Under the pieces are notes generated by a model, which did not search any database, was not told the origin of the DNA, and saw only the letters and a list, made by a program, of their open reading frames with translations. Shown here piece by piece: positions 24,647-34,186 of a stretch of DNA of 45,034 bases. This DNA is from an archaeon (GTDB taxonomy: Archaea > Asgardarchaeota > Thorarchaeia > Thorarchaeales > Thorarchaeaceae), in the NCBI GenBank assembly GCA_024275415.1, contig JAJRZD010000063.1, positions 1-45,034 of the forward strand. The letters are read 5' to 3'. Position numbers and translations under genes: made by a program. Position 1 is the stretch's first letter. Each line of letters begins with the position of its first letter.

Positions 24647-25469
24647 GAGCGAACTTGTCAAGCAATAGGTATACGACAGACAATCCAAACAGGAAGCCAG
24701 CAATCGTGGTGATTCCCCATTCTATCTGGAAAATCTCCGGCAGGATAACGGTTTCGCGCGGATAGACAGGGAACAGGATATACGCAAGCATGTTCCACAT
24801 GAAATGGAACCCGATGGGCACCCACAGTTTCTCGCCAGACCAGTAGTAGGAGTACGATAGGACGACAGCCCCAAGAGTTATGTTCAACGTGAAAAGCAGA
24901 ACAAGATGGGGTGGCACCGAGCCCAGTGGCGACCACCAGCTGAAATGGAAAAGTCCAAAGACCAAGGAGCTGATGATGATACCTTTGCCCTTGCCGACGA
25001 TGTTCACGATTCGAGTCGTGAGATAGCCCCTGTAAGCAAGTTCCTCGAAAATGGCAGTAGGCACAGTGATAATGATCTCGTTTACGATGAGATCAGCAGT
25101 GAGTACCTCAGGAGGGTTCAGTTGCCCTCCAAAGGCCAAGGCGAAAATGACAACTAGGATTGCAGCCAAAGAACCAGCAATGGCACCAACGACAAGATTC
25201 GAGAACATGTCCTTGTCATCAAGATCCAATCCGAGCTCGGCAGTTGAAGAACCACCTTCCCATCTCACAAAGAATAGCACTATGAAATAAAGAAGGGCAA
25301 ATGTCAGGAAGAATAGTCCGGTCGCGACAAGGGCATATGATTCTGAACCGTAGAAGGCCCCAGCGATTATTGGGGACATTTCAATGATAAGAAGCATCAG
25401 CCCTGCAAAGAGAGTGACCCTAAGTATCTCAACATCGCGACTGCTCTGACTGTGTTCACGCACTTTCAT
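24633..25469 (-). CDS. CPBP-family intramembrane metalloprotease (CAAX protease-like)
   Basis: This 278-residue protein has about eight membrane segments. The CPBP motif 1 is EELAYRGYL, with the paired glutamates and arginine. Motif 2 is FGLFHFSWW and motif 3 is HFMWN, which together supply the metal-binding histidines and glutamates. Members cleave within or near the membrane, for example prenylated or surface proteins, and in some species process bacteriocins; the substrate here is not evident. It is convergent with the slipin/NfeD operon. I chose the ATG at 25469; the TTG at 25496 is an alternative, and neither has a clear ribosome-binding site. A TATA-like GATTTAACG near 25503-25511 suggests a short-leader transcript. 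Confidence 0.85.
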   Translation of the reverse strand: MKVREHSQSSRDVEILRVTLFAGLMLLIIEMSPIIAGAFYGSESYALVATGLFFLTFALLYFIVLFFVRWEGGSSTAELGLDLDDKDMFSNLVVGAIAGSLAAILVVIFALAFGGQLNPPEVLTADLIVNEIIITVPTAIFEELAYRGYLTTRIVNIVGKGKGIIISSLVFGLFHFSWWSPLGSVPPHLVLLFTLNITLGAVVLSYSYYWSGEKLWVPIGFHFMWNMLAYILFPVYPRETVILPEIFQIEWGITTIAGFLFGLSVVYLLLDKFARKNK

Positions 25470-25712
25470 TGTAGGAACCAATGAGCCACAGGACAATACA
25501 TCGTTAAATCTTGTCCTATAGATTCACACGCGATTTGATTATCAGCACACTTTTCGTACATATAAGATATGCCAAGCCACCAGATCAGAGAGAAAAAAAA
25601 GTACATAGAGCCAACTGATTTAAGTACCCGATGTGAATCGGACTGTAACATTCATTCATGCTTTGGCCTGAAAGATAACCTGAAGAAGTGAAAACGATAG
25701 GAGCGTACATTT

Positions 25713-26897
25713 TTGTCAGATACGAGAAGAATGTTACTGGATTTCGAAACCGATGAAGTCGGTCGAAAAGCACGGGACGATCCAAAAGTGCGCAAATCGC
25801 TCATCAAGGCTCTATCGGACACTTCAGATATCGTTAGGCAGCGTGCCCTTATTGCGACTATCGAGCTTGGTGACCCTACAATTGTGAAGGATATTGTCAA
25901 GTCGCTCAAGGACGAAGATGACGAAGTGAGAGTTGCTGCTGCCGAGTCATTGGCATACTACAGGCAGCCATCCACAATACCATATCTGTTAGAAGGGCTG
26001 AAGGACTCTAATACGTGGGTCAGATCCCACTGTGCCAACGGGCTTTCCAAGTTGATTGGCGGGCCAATCTGGGCGCGGTTGAAAGAAGAGGATGTTGACA
26101 CGATACTCGCTGATTTCCCAGAGATGGATGAAGAACAGATAAGACAGTTCATGATTGATCTAAAGGTCAGAGAGAACGAGCTCGATAAATTCATGCATTG
26201 GCGTAGGAAAAACTTCGAGATTGACATAGACCCCTCAATTATAGAAGAGCTAGAAACAAAACCACTGATTCTAGAAGGTGCGGACATCAGTGCGCCTGTG
26301 AAACCCACTTCTGCTTCGGGTATCTCAACAGAAGTAGAGGAAATCCTTGCCGAGCTTCCAGACGACATCAGAAGCACTCTACCAGAAGAGGACTTGCGAC
26401 GATTGACTCCCTCCACTGCGCGAGAGCTAGTGGACTCCTTGCTTGCATCATTCGTCAAGAAAGAAGAAGAAAAGCCAAAGAAGAAGAAAAAAGTAAGAGT
26501 CAAGAAAGTCCAGAGATCCAAGAAGAAAAAGGGCCCCACAAAGGAAGAGATGCTTGAGAAGATTCCTGAAGAGATAAGGACACAGATTCCCCCAGATGTC
26601 CTTGATGACCTGACAGTAGAGGACTTGGAAGCACTCATATCAGCAGATAGTGACGGCGCCAAGTTGCTGCCGGATATCAAAGATGACGAAACAATAGTCA
26701 AACCGTCAAAGCCCAAGAAACACAAGAAGATGGCTGATGCACGGTTCCAGACTCTGACAGACAAGTACGGTGAGGAGAAAGCGGAGATCCTTCTCAGCAT
26801 ACCTGAGGACATGCTAGCCGGAATTCCCGACGACCAGATCGAGGAGATGGACATCGATTCCCTGAGGGATCTTGCAGATGCCCTCGCACCAAGGTGA
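25713..26897 (+). CDS. HEAT-repeat protein with three copies of an unnamed helical motif
   Basis: Residues about 15-130 form HEAT/PBS-type helical repeats (for example DEDDEVRVAAAESLAYY and DSNTWVRSHCANGLSKL), which bind proteins. After a linker, the rest has three related segments of about 33-36 residues: 208-243, 278-310 and 357-391. Each follows the scheme hydrophobic-L-x-x-[LI]-P-[DE]-[DE]-[IM]-x-x-x-[IL]-P and ends in an acidic helix with L-x-x-L. The linkers between them are very rich in lysine (KPKKKKKVRVKK, KKKKGPTK, PKKHKKM). The repeat scheme is not one I can name. It starts at TTG 25713, with GGAG 9 bases upstream; an ATG at 25731 lacks such a site. The protein is convergent with the vWA gene, only 6 bases away. 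Confidence 0.7.
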   Translation: MSDTRRMLLDFETDEVGRKARDDPKVRKSLIKALSDTSDIVRQRALIATIELGDPTIVKDIVKSLKDEDDEVRVAAAESLAYYRQPSTIPYLLEGLKDSNTWVRSHCANGLSKLIGGPIWARLKEEDVDTILADFPEMDEEQIRQFMIDLKVRENELDKFMHWRRKNFEIDIDPSIIEELETKPLILEGADISAPVKPTSASGISTEVEEILAELPDDIRSTLPEEDLRRLTPSTARELVDSLLASFVKKEEEKPKKKKKVRVKKVQRSKKKKGPTKEEMLEKIPEEIRTQIPPDVLDDLTVEDLEALISADSDGAKLLPDIKDDETIVKPSKPKKHKKMADARFQTLTDKYGEEKAEILLSIPEDMLAGIPDDQIEEMDIDSLRDLADALAPR

Positions 26898-26903
26898 TTC
26901 TAC

Positions 26904-28208
26904 CTATTCATTTCCCCTGATAACAATGGCAAACTCGCTTGCCAACCTACCATACCATTCGAGCAAATCACGCATGTTATCCACATGACGATAGGTTCCA
27001 TTGCCGTATTGGGCAAGTGCCAACATGAGTTCCTCATCCAGTTCGCTTCGTTCGCCCAACCCTATAGTGTACATCACAAAGCGGTTGCGGTCAGGAAAAC
27101 GCTCTTTCATTATCTTCAAGGGGGGAGGGCCAGCTGTCGTCATTCCATCCGTCAACAGGATAATCATTGTCGGTTTGCTTGGGTCTCCGAATGCCTCAAG
27201 CACATCTGCGGCTTTGGCTAGAGCATTCCCCATATTCGTGAGTGTTCCACCTTCTTCTACCTTATCCACAACATGAGTGCTTATGATTTGAAGCCCTAGA
27301 GCTTTCTCACGTCCCGTACATTCTACAAAGGGCTGGACGTCACCTGTGTCTGCATTCAAGAAAGTCATCTCTTGGACTTCCTTCTCGAATGTGATGACAC
27401 CGACCTTCTCTCCGTACCCTCGTCCTACCTTCTCAGCAAGGTAAAGCAAGACCGCCATTGCTGCAGCCTCGGCCCTGCTTACACTACCGCCTTCATTGAA
27501 CCTATCAAGAAATGCCTGTACTTCAGGGTTGTCACCTGCAAGATCCTTTAGTCCCTCACGAGCATGTGCTATGTCCTGAACAGGAACATCAGTAGTCTTC
27601 ATCGAACCGCTGGTGTCAATGCACAGAATCGCATTGAATGGCGTCGCGATACCGATAGTCTTGAACTGGTAACCGGTTTTTTCTTTCAAAGCCTCGAAAG
27701 CCAGCTTCGCAAAGCTCTTACCTGTAAGATTAGGTCGAGTGTTCATTATCTCTACTTTCACATCCAAGTCGGGCCAGTTGAAGGACATGCTTGGGTATAC
27801 CAGTCGTCCATCAATGAGTTCCTCAAGGGAATCCACCTTCTCTGCCGCTTTTGTGACAAGGTCTTCCGCATTCGCATCTTCAGAGAGAGGTTTGAGACCA
27901 AACTCCACATATTCGAGAGCAATCATATCACGCTCATATAGGGTGACATCTACAATATCACCTTCCATCAAAAGTGATGCTTCCAAAACCAAGGTGTCAA
28001 TGTAAATCTGGTCTTCAGGTACATCATTGCTTTTTCGAATTTCTGCAGCACCCCAGAAACTGCTCTCGGGGTCTTCAAAGACGACGATGGATCCAATCTC
28101 TGCATCCAGTGTTTCAGCGACCTTCGGATTCAAAGTTGCATAACCACGAAGATCCCCACCATCTACAATCTCAAGACTTACCTTCGCGACGATCGTGATT
28201 GCCTCCAT
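26904..28208 (-). CDS. vWA-domain protein with an N-terminal Cdc48N/double-psi-barrel-like region
   Basis: This 434-residue protein has two recognisable parts. Residues about 15-100 (LNPKVAETL, GSIVVFED, FWGAAEI, EGDIVDVTL) resemble the double-psi barrel of the Cdc48 N-domain. Residues about 190-430 are a von Willebrand A domain with an intact metal site: DTSGS at 198-202, a threonine later in GGTLTNMG, and an aspartate in LLTDGM. The vWA thus should bind Mg and a ligand acidic residue. Between them is a 90-residue charged linker. vWA proteins often partner AAA+ ATPases of the MoxR type, but none is encoded here. A 872-residue neighbour contains a degenerate version of this same two-part layout. 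Confidence 0.8.
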   Translation of the reverse strand: MEAITIVAKVSLEIVDGGDLRGYATLNPKVAETLDAEIGSIVVFEDPESSFWGAAEIRKSNDVPEDQIYIDTLVLEASLLMEGDIVDVTLYERDMIALEYVEFGLKPLSEDANAEDLVTKAAEKVDSLEELIDGRLVYPSMSFNWPDLDVKVEIMNTRPNLTGKSFAKLAFEALKEKTGYQFKTIGIATPFNAILCIDTSGSMKTTDVPVQDIAHAREGLKDLAGDNPEVQAFLDRFNEGGSVSRAEAAAMAVLLYLAEKVGRGYGEKVGVITFEKEVQEMTFLNADTGDVQPFVECTGREKALGLQIISTHVVDKVEEGGTLTNMGNALAKAADVLEAFGDPSKPTMIILLTDGMTTAGPPPLKIMKERFPDRNRFVMYTIGLGERSELDEELMLALAQYGNGTYRHVDNMRDLLEWYGRLASEFAIVIRGNE

Positions 28209-28260
28209 TATTCCTTACTTTATTCTGCTCGTTAAGGGATATAAACAATGGTACACTGTG

Positions 28261-29766
28261 CTAGCGCCCCAAGAGCTTCGGGATAGAACCTATAAAGGGT
28301 GCCTCTTCCTTTTCATAGTTTGTGTTCTTGGTCAGATGCCTGATGATTTCTTCTCCGATATTGGCAGTTGCATAATATGTTGTTCGTACCGAATCTTTCC
28401 CTCGGGTCCGAATCGATGCAACAGTGAGCACATCGCCAGGATTCTCTCGGATCCATAAATGAGACTCGTACCCTTTGCTCTTGTTTCTCAGTGTCACGAT
28501 GTACGAATCATGGTGAATGCCATTGTACCCGCCATCCCCAACACTTCGAACTCGGGGCCATGTATTCTTGGGAGGGATCATCATATCAACTGACGACAGA
28601 TCCCACTCGCTCTGATGGATGATCTGAACAAGCGCGTCTTCCACTTGTGATCTAAGAGTGCCACTCGTGTTCGGGCATGCCATTTGTTTCGAGAGAGCCT
28701 TGCTCTCAAGGCCAGAATTGAAAGGCTTCTGAACCAATGACAGAGTATTGCCACCAAGAATACGCTGGACATCTGATAGATCCCCAGGAAAATCTCGTGA
28801 AAGAGCTTGCAAGATGAATTCGGCACCCTGGACTGAGAGGAAGCTGTAATCGGTTCCAAAAAGAAGTGTTTCAGACCAGTTTCTCGGTTGTACTCTCTCG
28901 GATGCCATCTCGAAGAGAAGGGGGATATCCTGATCATGTAATGTGGAAGTGTCGGCTGTAAATGCAGGGTCTTTGAGGACATCGTAAAGCTTTGGTGATG
29001 CTGGGCTCATCCCGCAATGTGCCAGAATAACCTTGAGATTGCCAATTGACTCCTGATAACGAGGGTCTTCTCTCATAGTAGTCACTAATTGATGAATTCG
29101 AGTCACGGTCCGTATGTTCCGAGTATCAAACAAGACGGGAATTCGAAGTTCTGCTGCTCGATACACGACCCGCTGAACCATCTCATCCTCTAACTCATCG
29201 ATGAACAGCTGAGCCAGAGGATGTAGTTTGAGACCTCTAAGACCAAGATCTAGGATTGCACGATCTAATTCCCGTACCGCAATATCATCATCACCACGGG
29301 TAGCATCTGTCGGATCCACTCTTGCAAATCCGATCAACCTGCTGGAATGAGGAGCGCGTGTAGTCCAACCAGCAATTTTATCATTCGATATCTTGAAGGA
29401 TGCAGAACCATCAGAGTTCTGCTTGGAATAGTCGTCAGAGTATGGGAATACTATTGTTCTGTCAACAAGCCAGCCATGCTTCATCCTACTCCAACTATCA
29501 CGGCTTGAGAAAATCTTGGCGACGAATGGTGTCGGAATGGCATCCACGGGCTCAAATAGCAGCTCATCCCGTTCGATAGCCCTCTCGGCCAACCGCCTCA
29601 TCTCAAACCAGAGAAGCTGGAAGAACTCGTACGACCCTGTGGGAGTATTCCTGTGAGTCTTCTCACGTCCCATATGATGATGTGCATCAACAAGATAGAG
29701 ATGAAACAGGTCATCTTTCTTGATGGATTGTTCAGGGATGTCTTCAATAGCTCGTATCACGAGCAT
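28261..29766 (-). CDS. Amidohydrolase-2-type TIM-barrel metal-dependent hydrolase with extra C-terminal domain
   Basis: This 501-residue protein has an N-terminal VDAHHHMG motif (HxH, residues 29-31), a GLRGLKLHP segment, VILAHCG and FGTDYSF. These are the metal-binding and catalytic markers of the amidohydrolase-2 group (decarboxylases, lactonases and related enzymes). The barrel spans about 25-345. The last 150 residues are a separate domain (DSYIVTLRNKSKG, then IRENPGDVLTVASI) that I cannot name, but it recurs in the divergent 872-residue protein. The ATG at 29766 has GAGGTG 11 bases upstream. It is downstream, on the same strand, of no other gene; its own 3' end is 52 bases from the vWA gene, so they may be cotranscribed. 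Confidence 0.75.
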   Translation of the reverse strand: MLVIRAIEDIPEQSIKKDDLFHLYLVDAHHHMGREKTHRNTPTGSYEFFQLLWFEMRRLAERAIERDELLFEPVDAIPTPFVAKIFSSRDSWSRMKHGWLVDRTIVFPYSDDYSKQNSDGSASFKISNDKIAGWTTRAPHSSRLIGFARVDPTDATRGDDDIAVRELDRAILDLGLRGLKLHPLAQLFIDELEDEMVQRVVYRAAELRIPVLFDTRNIRTVTRIHQLVTTMREDPRYQESIGNLKVILAHCGMSPASPKLYDVLKDPAFTADTSTLHDQDIPLLFEMASERVQPRNWSETLLFGTDYSFLSVQGAEFILQALSRDFPGDLSDVQRILGGNTLSLVQKPFNSGLESKALSKQMACPNTSGTLRSQVEDALVQIIHQSEWDLSSVDMMIPPKNTWPRVRSVGDGGYNGIHHDSYIVTLRNKSKGYESHLWIRENPGDVLTVASIRTRGKDSVRTTYYATANIGEEIIRHLTKNTNYEKEEAPFIGSIPKLLGR

Positions 29767-29905
29767 AGGTCGTCAGCACCTCGTGGGAGAAGAGATAGCG
29801 GTGCAAGTGATAAACTATTGCATATCTTTAGATGGATGAGATACACTTTAGACATAAAACGTTTCATTCCAACTGAAGAGCGTAGAGTAGAGGAAGATAG
29901 AAGAA

Positions 29906-32524
29906 ATGTTAGTTGTTGAGGACAGGGACACGAACGAGGTAACAAGGTTCTTCGTGATTGACGCATATGCGAAACTAGGCTCCATCCAGATTGGAACAGA
30001 TATTCAGGTCTTCGATCCTCAACGCTTACTGAGATATTATGCACTTTTAGAAAATCAACTATTCGACTTCGCAGCACGATATTCTGAGGCTTTCAAGTAT
30101 CTCCCGAGAAGAGCATATTCATACCTATCTAAACCCCCGCTTCTTAGTGATATAACTGCAAGCCTAGCATCATCGGGAAATGATTTCTGGACAGTGGATC
30201 AATTCGTCATTCACCCGTTGACTGAGATCTCTTCAAAACCCCTTCCACGATACCAACAAAAGAACAATGTAGAATCATGTGTTAGATGGTCGACCCAGAC
30301 AGGTGTCGCTCCGAGATTGTACAATGTTTCAGATCTAGATGTGGATAGTAGCAGGTACAATTGGGCGGTGTCGATAGATGCATCGGCCCTCTCGAAGACT
30401 ATGAAAAGGTCTTTGAGCAACGAACTGCTAAAGGCAATAAACCATAGTCAGCCTATCTATATCCGAATCGAGAGAAAGGAAGAAATAGCGCGCCTCCTTG
30501 AATGGCTTGTTGTCCTCAAGGACGCTGGAATGCCTAGTCCTACGATATTCCTTGCAGTGACCGAGCATAGAGGATGGGAAAACGAGCTGCTGAAACTTCT
30601 CCAGATGAAGGGGGTTCATCTGCTTTTGTCTGGGGCGACCATAGGCTCATTATCAACCCTCATCAACAGATTGAAAGATTCGGAAAGAACCGATGAGTGG
30701 TCAAAGAAATTCATGTATGCTAGCTCATATCCTGAAACCCAGAAAGGCGACAGTCTTACAGAGATTCTCAGCTTCTTTATGAGCAGGAATCTTGATGCCT
30801 CACGCATAGAGATCCAAAGGGTTCTTGGGGGTAACATGATACAGGCATTAGCACCAATAAATGACCGCCTTACTTTTGAGCCCAGTAAGTCGTCAGTGGC
30901 TGCGGAAGGTGTGTTTGGGAAACCAGCATTTCTTGAGCTGCTTCGTCTGTTCAGATTGCTGTCCACACAGAAACAGCTTGAGATACTATCTGCGGAGATG
31001 GTGACTGATAATCAGGGAGGGCACGTTAAACTGGGCTCAATCATACTTTCGATCAGAGCATCTAAACAGAACAAGTTTCGGAAAGTCCTCATCCAACAGG
31101 AACGAGACGAATCATTGAGAGTGATTGGATGGCAAAAGCCTTTCAACGTTGCCTATCAAACAAGGGATTGGGTAACGCTACAAACCCAAGCCCGGGCATC
31201 AGTGAAAGGGCCAGTCCTAGATTCACCAAGCCATGTTGGTACATTCAATAGGATGCTCCTTGACATCTTGGGAATACGGGACTCTGTGGGCGTATTGTCA
31301 TCATTACATTATGGTATTGAAGAAACTGGGATGAAGGCTGGCTATATCGGTCTTTGCACGGAGGATGCCAAAGCAATAGGTGTGAAAGAAGGAAATCTTG
31401 TCACAGTCTTGGATGCAGATTCGAATCACCTTTGGGGTGCAATTGTACAGACCAGTCGTGGTTGCCCTTCCAAAAGAGTGGGGGTATCAAGAAACGACCT
31501 GAAGTGTTATGGCATGGACGCGTCCTCACAGGTAGACATTGTCAAATACGTAGACACATTATCCGAATGCGACAGAGTTTTGCTTACCTATAGGAGAACA
31601 TTAGGCTTTACCAACTCAGAGCTTGCTGCATTCCTGCACATGACAAGCGATGAAATCATCGAGTCGGTGACCAGCCGGATAATAGGATTGGGAACTCGCT
31701 TCGTGACTGCTAAAGGTTTAGAATTAGAGGTGCGGAGAACAGCACCGCCAATAAGAAAAGGAGAGCTTAGCAAGGCAAACAATGCAGCAATAGAGATACA
31801 GCCAATAGAATTCCTAAATGAATTGAACGTGATCCTTGTGCTGGGCAACGGCAATGATATGTTGGTACGTGATGTAAAGATAACAACCCCAGAGGTGATC
31901 CGGAAATCACTTGACACATTCTCAAAAGAAATCCCTGAGATTGGCGCCTTTTTGAGTTCCATGGGAAAAATCGAGCATAGATGGAGTATCTCAGCCATAT
32001 CCGCATTGGACTTGATACGCCACTTCAGAAACAACGAATCAGAGGGGGTCATCGGCATGGTCTTGGCTGACAATATACCACACAAATTCACTATTCAGAA
32101 GAATCAGGAGCTGCAGGATTACATCAGATTCGACAGTGATATCCAGAACGATGATATCTTCAAATCGTTGGTTTATTCAATCCTTGATGCAAAGGAGATA
32201 TCCAATGAACCCACCAAACCAAGTATTCTTTTCAGGTCAATCGCTGAGATGCTAGAGGATCTCGGCAGCGATCGGCCAACATTAGTTATCCTATTTGTAT
32301 CAAGGATTGACGAGATAGAGGAGATTATTCCGTTCCTACAATCAATTCGTTCTGCAAGAAACTACAAGTTACTAGTATTCGGAGTAGGAAATGATTTTGA
32401 GAAGGACAAAACGGAAGAGATGATGAAGGGCATAGATGCCAAGATCCACAAAGTGATAGAGTATTCACTATTCGAATTCCAAGGATCGGTTGTTTCTGCT
32501 ATTCAGGAATTATGTCATTTCTGA
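29906..32524 (+). CDS. 872-residue fusion of degenerate amidohydrolase-like and Cdc48N/vWA-like modules
   Basis: This protein appears to combine paralogues of its two minus-strand neighbours. Residues 1-about 325 resemble the amidohydrolase barrel, but the HxH is lost (FVIDAYAKLG against LVDAHHHMG), while the downstream RVLGGNMIQAL matches RILGGNTLSLV of the neighbour. Residues about 326-455 match that neighbour's C-terminal domain (GSIILSIRASKQ, IQQERDESLRVIGW). Residues about 470-555 match the double-psi-like region (GYIGLC, EGNLVTVLDAD, HLWGAIV). Residues about 638-872 match the vWA, but the metal site DTSGS is GNGND. It therefore looks catalytically dead and perhaps serves as a scaffold or sensor. 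The ATG at 29906 has GAGGAAG upstream. It overlaps the coiled-coil gene at its 3' end by 10 bases. Confidence 0.8.
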   Translation: MLVVEDRDTNEVTRFFVIDAYAKLGSIQIGTDIQVFDPQRLLRYYALLENQLFDFAARYSEAFKYLPRRAYSYLSKPPLLSDITASLASSGNDFWTVDQFVIHPLTEISSKPLPRYQQKNNVESCVRWSTQTGVAPRLYNVSDLDVDSSRYNWAVSIDASALSKTMKRSLSNELLKAINHSQPIYIRIERKEEIARLLEWLVVLKDAGMPSPTIFLAVTEHRGWENELLKLLQMKGVHLLLSGATIGSLSTLINRLKDSERTDEWSKKFMYASSYPETQKGDSLTEILSFFMSRNLDASRIEIQRVLGGNMIQALAPINDRLTFEPSKSSVAAEGVFGKPAFLELLRLFRLLSTQKQLEILSAEMVTDNQGGHVKLGSIILSIRASKQNKFRKVLIQQERDESLRVIGWQKPFNVAYQTRDWVTLQTQARASVKGPVLDSPSHVGTFNRMLLDILGIRDSVGVLSSLHYGIEETGMKAGYIGLCTEDAKAIGVKEGNLVTVLDADSNHLWGAIVQTSRGCPSKRVGVSRNDLKCYGMDASSQVDIVKYVDTLSECDRVLLTYRRTLGFTNSELAAFLHMTSDEIIESVTSRIIGLGTRFVTAKGLELEVRRTAPPIRKGELSKANNAAIEIQPIEFLNELNVILVLGNGNDMLVRDVKITTPEVIRKSLDTFSKEIPEIGAFLSSMGKIEHRWSISAISALDLIRHFRNNESEGVIGMVLADNIPHKFTIQKNQELQDYIRFDSDIQNDDIFKSLVYSILDAKEISNEPTKPSILFRSIAEMLEDLGSDRPTLVILFVSRIDEIEEIIPFLQSIRSARNYKLLVFGVGNDFEKDKTEEMMKGIDAKIHKVIEYSLFEFQGSVVSAIQELCHF

Positions 32525-32778
32525 AATTGAACTAGTCGCTCAATGGCTGACAGTTGGATATCCAGTTGGTTTGCTTGGGTTTCTACGTCATCAATCAGGG
32601 TCTGGATATTTTCAAGCAGATCAATTATGTTGGACTCGATAGACTCGCTAGACACTGATTCATTCTCTTTAGTCATCTTCAAGATTAAACGCTCAACATC
32701 GCGAATCCGTCTATTCAAATCGAGTAAGGTTTCCAGAGAGTCTAGATGTGAAAGAAGAGCGTCCATCAACTGCATCAC
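32515..32778 (-). CDS. Short coiled-coil protein
   Basis: This 87-residue protein is almost entirely heptad-like helix (SHLDSLETLLDLNRRIRD and LENIQTLIDDVETQANQLD), with no other motif. Its GTG start at 32778 overlaps the stop of the preceding 393-residue gene (GTGA), so the two are translationally coupled. An ATG at 32775 is a near alternative. It ends within the 3' end of the 872-residue gene on the opposite strand. Its partner is probably the coiled-coil tail of the neighbouring protein, which is an inference from the shared heptad character and overlap. Confidence 0.6.
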   Translation of the reverse strand: MMQLMDALLSHLDSLETLLDLNRRIRDVERLILKMTKENESVSSESIESNIIDLLENIQTLIDDVETQANQLDIQLSAIERLVQFQK

Positions 32779-33956
32779 CTAATATCCCTACTAAGAGTTT
32801 CAAGTCTTTTCTCAAGATGCCTTAGACGTTCATGAAGAGCATCCATCCGATCAATCGTTTCTTTTATCCGTGATTCGAGATGAGTGGGTATCTCCTGTGG
32901 GGAATCTTCCTGCGATTTGTTGCTAAGACGTTCTAGTTCACTCAGTATCGCCTCAGCCCGTTCCACGCGCTTCAGAGTATCGTAGACATCGATGTCGCTC
33001 AAGATATGCTCAATCTTCGAGAGAATTTTCTTTTCCTTTGATGTTACTTCATGAGTTTCTCTGGCAATTGGTGCGAGTCTGTCATCTTTCAGGTCGTCGA
33101 TAATCGTATGGGGCGAACCTGTAATCTCTTCGGATTTTGCCCATAATGGATTCAAAACAAGAGCACCGAATTCGTCCATGTCTTCCTGTCCCGAGATTGT
33201 GCATGCCATAATGTTTCGGAGTCCATCCCAGAAGAAAGACTCTAACTTGGATCCTCGGCGATAGAAACAAGCAGCTATTGGGTCACGAATCAGAAGGTTC
33301 TCAACCATCTGGACAACCCAGTTGCTTTGTAGAAGTGAAAGGATTATACAATCGTTCGTGCGACCTTCTTTGAATAGGATATTATCTGTTCCCGATGAAG
33401 AAACACGCTCGGGAATCCAGCTTTTGGGGTTGGCCCAATTAGATGGCATACGGATTGCGAACCCTGCGGAGTCCCCGGAAGTTGCAATATGTTCCATGAG
33501 GTAGTCAATATAGTCGATTGCAGGTTCGGGGTATGTTCTCTCAGGAAGCCTATCCGCTTCATGCTGGAGCACGAACCTTACAATCTCATGGGGCGTTTGT
33601 CCTTTAATCCTGAATACGATAAAGCTCCGCTCAACTGATTCACCGTCCTCGAATACTCTGAATGCAATAACCAGCTTCTCATCAGAAATGCCACTCGCCC
33701 CGTAGATTATGATCCCAAAGTCGTCATGGTGAGAGATGCCCCTATCAAGCACAGTACGGATAGTGATGCTTAGGGGGATCACGTAATCAACTTGGTTGGG
33801 TTTTGACCCTAGGGCACCAGTGAAACCTTTTCTAACAGGACTGTCATCTAACCAGCCAGGTGTCAGATGATTCCCGACAAGCCTGACAGCAAGGTATCCT
33901 ACGAGTTCATTATTAGCATACATGGAATCCAGTGCATCTATGAGGCTCTCAGACAT
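32775..33956 (-). CDS. Globular protein with C-terminal coiled coil, function unknown
   Basis: This 393-residue protein has an alpha/beta N-terminal region to about residue 290 and a long coiled coil in the last 90 residues (KKILSKIEHILSDID, LHERLRHLEKRLETLSRD). A segment (VIAFRVFEDGESVERSFIVFR, then HEIVRFVLQHE) has a loose likeness to the C-terminal domain of the 501-residue amidohydrolase (DVLTVASIRTRGKD, then EEIIRHLTKN), but I cannot confirm this. The ATG at 33956 follows a perfect GGAGGTG by 7 bases; an upstream ATG at 34016 would skip that signal. It is the first gene of a coupled pair with the 87-residue coiled-coil protein. Confidence 0.6.
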   Translation of the reverse strand: MSESLIDALDSMYANNELVGYLAVRLVGNHLTPGWLDDSPVRKGFTGALGSKPNQVDYVIPLSITIRTVLDRGISHHDDFGIIIYGASGISDEKLVIAFRVFEDGESVERSFIVFRIKGQTPHEIVRFVLQHEADRLPERTYPEPAIDYIDYLMEHIATSGDSAGFAIRMPSNWANPKSWIPERVSSSGTDNILFKEGRTNDCIILSLLQSNWVVQMVENLLIRDPIAACFYRRGSKLESFFWDGLRNIMACTISGQEDMDEFGALVLNPLWAKSEEITGSPHTIIDDLKDDRLAPIARETHEVTSKEKKILSKIEHILSDIDVYDTLKRVERAEAILSELERLSNKSQEDSPQEIPTHLESRIKETIDRMDALHERLRHLEKRLETLSRDIR

Positions 33957-34186
33957 TTGATACACCTCCAATCTTTTTCCAGAAACTGAGAATGTCATTG
34001 AAGCGAAAGGACGCATTATAAAGCGGTGTCATGTTCTTTGTCCATATCCTTCCTTCGCGGTTCTTGTGAGGCTTGTTCGCAATCAATTTCCCAGCTCCTG
34101 ATAGGACATCCCATATGCATCCGATTGCCGATAATAACCTTCTGACTGAGATCCATCAGATATCCGATACCATTACACAACGGATT

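Noticed and set aside
25958..26854. A 298-codon minus-strand frame opposite the HEAT-repeat gene
   Set aside because: It is serine-rich and low-complexity, produced by the acidic, lysine-rich codons of the sense gene; the sense strand has recognisable HEAT and repeat motifs.
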